Shown: positions 59,334 to 64,000 of the stretch, in pieces
Layout of the letters: every line of letters starts with the position of its first letter
Numbering within the stretch: the stretch's first letter is position 1
From: Actinomycetes bacterium
Lineage (GTDB): Bacteria > Actinomycetota > Actinomycetes > Actinomycetales > Dermatophilaceae
Assembly: GCA_023420415.1 (NCBI GenBank)
Contig: JAEZWF010000026.1
Location: forward strand, 78,596 to 142,595
Direction of reading: 5' to 3'
Length of the DNA stretch: 64,000 bases
Notes under the pieces: model-generated
Database searches by the model: none
What the model saw: the letters and a program-made list of their open reading frames with translations, nothing else
What the model was told of the DNA's origin: nothing
Translations under genes and position numbers: made by a program

Positions 59334-60065
59334 ATGGCCACGCAGATCCGGATCGCCCAGGACCCCGACGCCGACGCGGTGCTCAGCTCCGACCCGTTCG
59401 CGCTGCTGGTCGGGATGCTGCTGGACCAGCAGTACCCGATGGAACACGCGTTCCGCGGCCCGTGGAAGCTCAAGAGCCGGTTCGGCAGCCTCGACGTCGA
59501 TGCCATCGCCTCCGCCGAGCCGGAGTCGTTCGCCGACCTGGCGGCCACGCCGCCCGCGATCCACCGGTACGGCCGGTCGATGGCCGGGCGCGTGCAGCAG
59601 CTCGCGGCGGTCGTCCGGGACGAGTACGGCGGCCACGCCGAGCGCATCTGGACCGAGGCTGCCGACACCCAGGACCTGCTCGGCCGGCTCCGCAGGCTAC
59701 CCGGCTACGGCGACCAGAAGGCGCGCATCTTCGCAGCGCTCGTGGGCAAGCAGCTCGGGGTGCGCCCCGCGGGGTGGCAGGAGGCCATTGGCCCGTATGC
59801 CGAGGACGGCTCCTACCGCTCGGTGGCTGACGTCGTCGACGCGGAGTCGTTGCAGAAGGTGCGCGAGTTCAAGCAGGCCGCCAAGGCCGAGGCGAAGGCC
59901 AAGGCCGGCGCCAAGCCGGCCGCGAAGAAGGCCGCCACCGCGAAGGCGGCCGCGAACAAGGCCGCCACCGCGAAGGCAGCTGCGAAGAAGGCGACGGCGA
60001 AGAAGACCGCAACCAAGAAGACCACCGCCAAGAAGACCACAACCAAGCGCACGGCCAGGGCCTGA
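59334..60065 (+). CDS. HhH-GPD base-excision repair protein with histone H1-like tail
   Basis: A 243-residue protein. Residues 1-175 are a HhH-GPD glycosylase-like domain (FALLVGMLLDQQYPMEHAF, GRLRRLPGYGDQKARIFAAL with the hairpin LPGYG). Residues 180-243 are a Lys/Ala/Thr-rich repeat tail (KKAATAKAAANKAATAKAAA) like those on histone H1 and mycobacterial HupB. The tail would hold the enzyme on DNA. TAGGCT (59322-59327) six bases before the ATG suggests a leaderless message. The catalytic Asp of glycosylases is not obvious, so the activity is uncertain. Confidence 0.85.
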   Translation: MATQIRIAQDPDADAVLSSDPFALLVGMLLDQQYPMEHAFRGPWKLKSRFGSLDVDAIASAEPESFADLAATPPAIHRYGRSMAGRVQQLAAVVRDEYGGHAERIWTEAADTQDLLGRLRRLPGYGDQKARIFAALVGKQLGVRPAGWQEAIGPYAEDGSYRSVADVVDAESLQKVREFKQAAKAEAKAKAGAKPAAKKAATAKAAANKAATAKAAAKKATAKKTATKKTTAKKTTTKRTARA

Positions 60066-60067
60066 CC

Positions 60068-60271
60068 GTGAGCGAGCCACGCGGCATACGGGGCGACGGC
60101 GCCGACGCGATGGTGTGCGCCACCTGCGGGGCGACGCCGGACGAGGAGTCGCTGGCCAGGCTGACGTGGACCCGCGGCACCGAGAACGGGCGCGACGTCT
60201 GGACCTGCGAACGCTGCAGCCGCGAGCACCTGCGCAGCATCGAGGGCAAGCTCGACTCGTCCTGGTGGTGA
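60068..60271 (+). CDS. Small zinc-ribbon protein, 67 aa
   Basis: Two CxxC pairs (VCATCGATPDEE and WTCERCSREH) separated by 29 residues make a zinc ribbon. Other parts are short and polar. The GTG at 60068 is two bases behind the HhH-GPD gene stop, so the genes are co-transcribed. No function recognised; a nucleic-acid-binding or protein-binding ribbon is likely. Confidence 0.78.
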   Translation: MSEPRGIRGDGADAMVCATCGATPDEESLARLTWTRGTENGRDVWTCERCSREHLRSIEGKLDSSWW

Positions 60272-60345
60272 CTCCGGCGCCCGCATGACGCGCCACGCGG
60301 GGTGAGCACACGGCATACCCGCAGGTCATGTGATGAGATCACGAC

Positions 60346-61407
60346 GTGTCCAAGGTCGTCCGTTGGCTGGACCGGTTCCAGCGCAAGCACCCGGTCGTCG
60401 GCTACCCGATTGCCGTGCTCTACAAGTTCTTCGACGACCAGGCCGGCTACCTGGTCGCGCTGATCGCCTACTACGCGTTCCTGTCGTTCTTCCCGTTGCT
60501 GCTGTTGCTCACCACGGCGCTCAGCTTCGTCCTTGCCAACGACACGCGGCTGCAGCAGCAGATCCTCAACTCGACCCTGTCGGAGATCCCGCTCATCGCG
60601 GACCAGATCGGCCGGCCGGAGAGCCTGCGCGGCAGCCCGACCGGCATCGTCGTCAGCAGCATCGTCGCGCTCTACGGTGGGCTCGGCGTCGGGCAGGCGT
60701 TCCAGTACGCCATGAACACCGTGTGGGGCGTGCCCCGCAACTCGCGCCCGAACCCCTTCGCGGCGCGCGGCCGCAGCTTCCTGCTGCTGCTCACGATCCT
60801 GCTCTTCGTCATCATCACGACGGCCATCTCGATCCTGCAGGCCAATCTGTCCGACGACTTCCCCGCCGCCACACGCATCCTCGTGTTCGTGGCGACGTTC
60901 CTCGGCACGGCGCTGGTCTTCGGGCTCGGGATGCGCCGTGCCGTGGCGCTCGACCTCGGTCTGAAGGACGTCGCGGTGGGCGCGTTCGGTGCCGCCGCGA
61001 CGTGGCAGGTGCTGCAGTACTTCGGGGTGGGTCTCGTCGAGCGCGCGAGCAGCTCGGCGTCGGCGACCAACAGTGTCTTCGGCATCGTCATCGGCCTCTT
61101 CGCCTTCCTGCACCTCGCAGCCATGGGCACGGTCTTCTTCGCCGAGGCCGATGTCGTGCGCGCCCGCAAGCTCTACCCGCGGGCACTGCTCACCCCGTTC
61201 ACCGACAACGTGCGCCTCACCGAAGGCGACCGCCGCGCCTACGCCCAGCAGGCGCGGATCGGCCGGTTCAAGGGCTACCAGCAGATCGACGTCGACTTCA
61301 CCAAGCGCCCGAATGCCGCGGAGCCGGCTTCGGTGCCTGACGCCGGCGAGGCGCGTGCCGACCCGTCCCAGCCGGCCCGGGCCAAGGACGTCACACCGGA
61401 AGACTGA
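60346..61407 (+). CDS. YihY/BrkB family membrane protein
   Basis: A 353-residue protein with six hydrophobic segments (for example YLVALIAYYAFLSFFPLLLLL near 35-55, FLLLLTILLFVIITTAISIL broken at about 150, and VIGLFAFLHLAAMGTVFFAEAD near 250). The conserved AYYAFLSFFPLLL signature identifies the YihY/BrkB family, once called RNase BN; its transport role is unproven. The cytoplasmic tail of 80 residues is charged. GTG 60346 is the start. Convergent with the ABC1 kinase gene. Confidence 0.9.
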   Translation: MSKVVRWLDRFQRKHPVVGYPIAVLYKFFDDQAGYLVALIAYYAFLSFFPLLLLLTTALSFVLANDTRLQQQILNSTLSEIPLIADQIGRPESLRGSPTGIVVSSIVALYGGLGVGQAFQYAMNTVWGVPRNSRPNPFAARGRSFLLLLTILLFVIITTAISILQANLSDDFPAATRILVFVATFLGTALVFGLGMRRAVALDLGLKDVAVGAFGAAATWQVLQYFGVGLVERASSSASATNSVFGIVIGLFAFLHLAAMGTVFFAEADVVRARKLYPRALLTPFTDNVRLTEGDRRAYAQQARIGRFKGYQQIDVDFTKRPNAAEPASVPDAGEARADPSQPARAKDVTPED

Positions 61408-61480
61408 GGTTCGCTCGGCCCGGCAACCCGAGCGAAGCCGGCATCCCCGCATGTCGCGGACAAGCTGGGACGGAAAGGCC

Positions 61481-61525
61481 GGGGCTCAGGAGGCCGGGGC
61501 TCAGGAGGCTGGGGCTCAGGAGGCT
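61481..61525. repeat. Three tandem 15 bp units covering the stop codon of the ABC1 gene
   Basis: GGGGCTCAGGAGGC(C/T) is repeated at 61481, 61496 and 61511. The unit carries TCA, the stop codon of the minus-strand gene, so three in-frame stops follow each other every five codons. Confidence 0.8.
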
Positions 61526-62850
61526 GGGGGGAGGGGGCGCAGCCGCATCCCGGGCATGTGCTCGACCACGATCGAGCGGGCCGGCACGGTGCCGCCGAGC
61601 TGGCACAGCACGCCGATCCCGCCGAGCCACACCCGGTGGATCAGCAGGTAGGACGGCGGCAGGTTGAGCTTCATCCCGACGAGGAACTCCGGACGCCGTA
61701 CGTCGTTGACGTGGGTCGCCACCGAGCGCAGCCACGACCGGCTGAAGGTGAACTCCTCGTGCGTCAGCGGCTCGATGAACGGTGCGAGGTAGTCCAGCAG
61801 CGCCCTGGCGTCGATCGACATCGACGGCTTGATGAAGCCCTCGGCCCGCAGACCCGCCTCGAGCTCGTCCGCCTCACCCGACAGGGCGGCCGACACCAGC
61901 CGCCCCATCTCCGAGGGCAGCCCGTCGGGCAGCCGGTTGACCGCGCCGTAGTCGATGACGCCGAGCCGCCCGTCCGGCAGCAGCCGGAAGTTGCCCGGGT
62001 GCGGGTCGGCGTGCAACAGCCCCGATCGGGCCGGCCCGACCAACAGGAACTCCATGTACCGCCGACTCGCGGCGTCCCGCTGCGCCTTGGTGCCGGACGC
62101 GACGATCTTCGACAGCGGCACGCCGTCCATCCACTCCGAGACGATGACGTGCTGGCTGTGCACGAGCACGTCGGGCACCGCGAAGTGCGGGTCGTCGCGA
62201 AACGCCTTGGCGAAGGTGCGCTGGTTGGCCGCCTCGAGGCCGTAGTCGAGCTCCTCGGACATCCGCGACTTGAGCTCGTCGGTGATCGGCTTGATGTCCA
62301 TGCCCGGGATCCAGCCGCCCGCGACTCGCGCCACCCGCGCGAGCTGGTTGAGGTCGGAGATCAGTGCGTCACCGGCCCCGGGGTACTGGATCTTGACCGC
62401 GACCTCGCGACCGTCGCGCCACACGGCCCGGTGCACCTGCCCGATCGAGGCGGCAGCAGAGGGCGTGTCGTCGAAGGACTGGAACTTCGAGGTCCGCCAG
62501 CGCGGCCCGAGCTCGTCGGCCAGCACCTGGTGCACGGTCGCAGCCGGCATCGGCGGCGCGGCCTCCTGCAGCTTGGTCAGGGTGGCGCGGTAGGGGGCGG
62601 CGAGCTCCTCGGGCATCGCGGCCTCCATGACCGACATGGCCTGGCCGAACTTCATGGCCCCGCCCTTGAGCTCACCGAGGACCTTGAACAGCTGCTCCGC
62701 AGTCCGGGCCTGGAGCTCGGCGGCGACGGCCTCGGCGGGCTTGCCGCCGACGCGCTTGCCAAAGCCCACCGCCGTCCTCCCGGCGAACCCCAGCGGCAGG
62801 CTCGCGAGCCTGGCCGTGCGGCTCACGGCGCGGCGGGGAAGATCACTCAC
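61516..62850 (-). CDS. ABC1/ADCK (UbiB-like) atypical kinase
   Basis: A 444-residue protein with the family features: the KxGQ motif in LKGGAMKFGQAMSVMEAA, the Ala-rich loop SAAASIGQVHRA, the Lys in VAVKIQYPG, and HADPHPGNFRLL with GVIDYGAVNRL. UbiB family members support lipid-quinone synthesis or extraction and need ATP. Mycobacterial Rv3197 is the positional match. GTG 62850 overlaps the stop of the upstream cyclodehydratase-like gene (GTGA), so the two are coupled. Confidence 0.9.
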   Translation of the reverse strand: MSDLPRRAVSRTARLASLPLGFAGRTAVGFGKRVGGKPAEAVAAELQARTAEQLFKVLGELKGGAMKFGQAMSVMEAAMPEELAAPYRATLTKLQEAAPPMPAATVHQVLADELGPRWRTSKFQSFDDTPSAAASIGQVHRAVWRDGREVAVKIQYPGAGDALISDLNQLARVARVAGGWIPGMDIKPITDELKSRMSEELDYGLEAANQRTFAKAFRDDPHFAVPDVLVHSQHVIVSEWMDGVPLSKIVASGTKAQRDAASRRYMEFLLVGPARSGLLHADPHPGNFRLLPDGRLGVIDYGAVNRLPDGLPSEMGRLVSAALSGEADELEAGLRAEGFIKPSMSIDARALLDYLAPFIEPLTHEEFTFSRSWLRSVATHVNDVRRPEFLVGMKLNLPPSYLLIHRVWLGGIGVLCQLGGTVPARSIVVEHMPGMRLRPLPPAS

Positions 62851-63860
62851 CCCGCCATTCTCGCCTGTCCGTCCTCGCTCGTGTCGGTGGGTGACCCCGC
62901 CGTGTCGCGGCCGTGGCGGCAGCACCGCGGGTGCACGGGCCAGTCGCGCTGGCGCACCCCGGGCCAGGGCAGGCCGGCCTCCAGCGAGCGTCCGGCGGGC
63001 AGGGATGCTCCGTCGAGGCAGCCGAGCGCCACCATGGCGGTCATCGCTGCCGCCAGGGCGACGAGCGACTCCTCGCCCCCGACAGGGTCGCCGGCGCCGA
63101 CCCCGCCCGCGGTGAGCTGCGCGAGCAGCGCGGGCCACGCAGGGTCGAGGTCGGTGCGGGTGTGGTCGAGGCAGTCGAGGCAGGGCCGGTCCTCACCCTC
63201 GACGAGCGGCCCCACCACGGCCTCGGTCGCCCCGATCACGACGGGCAGCAAAGGTATGCCGTGGCGTCGCCACGGGCGCCCGAGCCGAGGGTCGAGCGCG
63301 TGGCGGGCACACAGGACGACCAGGTCGGGACGGTCGGCGCGCGGCGCGGGGTCCGCCATCGGGCCGTCCTCCGGTGCGGGCTGGTCGGCGTGCTCCCAGT
63401 CCGCCGCGGCCTCGGCGCCGCTGCGCACGTCGCCGACCCCGGCCCGGCGCAGCACGGCGGCGACCCCGTCGGGGAGGGCGCCCCGGCCCACGACGAGCAC
63501 GCACGCGGCCCGCCGAGCCGCGTCCGCGGCATACCCAGACCGAAGACGGCTGGTGACGTGCAGCAGGCTCGTGACGTCGTCGCCGTCGAGGGCGGACGCG
63601 TCGCTGCCGGCCTCGACTGAGACCGCGCCGTCGACGACGAGGCCGCGCTCCAGGAGCAGGGCCAGCAGGGCGCGCCCGTCGCGCGTGGCGAGGGCTGCGG
63701 GCACGGCGCGGGTGCCGTCGAGCAGCCGCAGGGCGTCCAGCTGTCCCGGCGGGGGGCCCTCGAGGATGACCGAACGTCCCGCTTCGACGCCGACCTGCAC
63801 CCGGCCGTCGCCGCGGTGGAGCAGGGGCCCGAGGAGCTTGGGGAGGAAGCGCTGGCTCAC
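62847..63860 (-). CDS. Cyclodehydratase-like (E1/ThiF-related) protein
   Basis: A 337-residue protein with a degenerate E1-like layout: an N-terminal leader-binding-like domain (LHRGDGRVQVGVEAG), a Rossmann-like segment (CVLVVGRGALPDGVAAVL), and CLDCLDHTRTDLDPAW and HPRCC as zinc-type cysteines. This resembles the TOMM/bacteriocin cyclodehydratase docking proteins found next to ABC1 kinases in actinobacteria (Rv3196 in M. tuberculosis). A precursor peptide gene is not seen. The start is GTG 63860; an ATG at 63902 is in frame. No gene is seen between 63903 and 64000. Confidence 0.75.
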   Translation of the reverse strand: MSQRFLPKLLGPLLHRGDGRVQVGVEAGRSVILEGPPPGQLDALRLLDGTRAVPAALATRDGRALLALLLERGLVVDGAVSVEAGSDASALDGDDVTSLLHVTSRLRSGYAADAARRAACVLVVGRGALPDGVAAVLRRAGVGDVRSGAEAAADWEHADQPAPEDGPMADPAPRADRPDLVVLCARHALDPRLGRPWRRHGIPLLPVVIGATEAVVGPLVEGEDRPCLDCLDHTRTDLDPAWPALLAQLTAGGVGAGDPVGGEESLVALAAAMTAMVALGCLDGASLPAGRSLEAGLPWPGVRQRDWPVHPRCCRHGRDTAGSPTDTSEDGQARMAG

Positions 63861-64000
63861 CCGGTCAATCTGGCACAGGCGACGAAGGTCAAAGCGATCC
63901 ATCCACAGGCGAACGGCAACACCGGGGCATCAACGGGACTGGTGGGGCGCAAGTGACGTGGGGGATACAGCGAGGGGCGGGCCCCACCCGCTGGTGGGGG

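Overview
The window is about 72% GC and reads as chromosome of a high-GC Gram-positive actinobacterium. An Intrasporangiaceae-like member of the Micrococcales is my inference; no rRNA or tRNA is present to settle it. Genes are dense on both strands, GTG starts are common, GTGA/ATGA stop-start overlaps are frequent, and several promoters look leaderless. I see no insertion sequence, prophage, CRISPR array, rRNA or tRNA.

Layout. 0-6 kb: an envelope-stress block (end of a probable sigE, anti-sigma gene, htrA, tatB) converging on mrp, a DUF1003 gene and an MgtE_N/CBS gene, the order known from the mycobacterial sigE region. 6.5-14 kb: two malyl-CoA-lyase-type genes, a lipoprotein L,D-transpeptidase behind an ECF-type promoter, a RIO kinase, a membrane protein plus YtrA-type GntR pair with a clear operator, an acyl-CoA dehydrogenase, and an XRE regulator with a Cys-rich tail. 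14.6-25 kb: general stress protein, PIG-L deacetylase, aminopeptidase P, glpK-glpD, MarR, MaoC hydratase, and a SigE-family ECF sigma gene with a downstream membrane protein. 25-31 kb: PadR with a divergent two-gene ABC exporter, a PHP phosphoesterase, MarC and a RecB-like nuclease.

32-39 kb is the most accessory-looking part. It holds two tandem paralogous HTH proteins with an unrecognised C-terminal domain, an orphan ParA, a MarR regulator, and a surface locus: a TasA/camelysin-like secreted protein, a SipW-type signal peptidase fused to a LamG domain, and an M23 peptidase with Fn3 domains.

39-64 kb closely follows the gene order of the Mycobacterium tuberculosis Rv3211-Rv3196 region (recalled, not searched): rhlE-like helicase, ferritin-like protein, DUF3107, TetR, moeZ, alkyltransferase-like protein, adnA-adnB, phosphotransferase, nudC, mycoredoxin, uvrD2, a whiB7-type gene with a long leader, ABC1 kinase and a cyclodehydratase-like protein. 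It is a DNA-repair, redox and antibiotic-stress neighbourhood.

The strongest unexplained signal is a short motif, GTATGCCG or its complement CGGCATAC, which I counted by eye at about 70 sites (roughly one per kb), in both orientations, inside genes and between them. About two would be expected by composition. Intergenic copies often extend to GGTATGCCGCGTGG and some form inverted pairs. The pattern resembles DNA-uptake sequences of competent Gram-negatives, but its role here is unknown. A second recurring feature is a set of 40-80 bp intergenic palindromes, one family of which is repeated and has invaded the 3' end of a gene.
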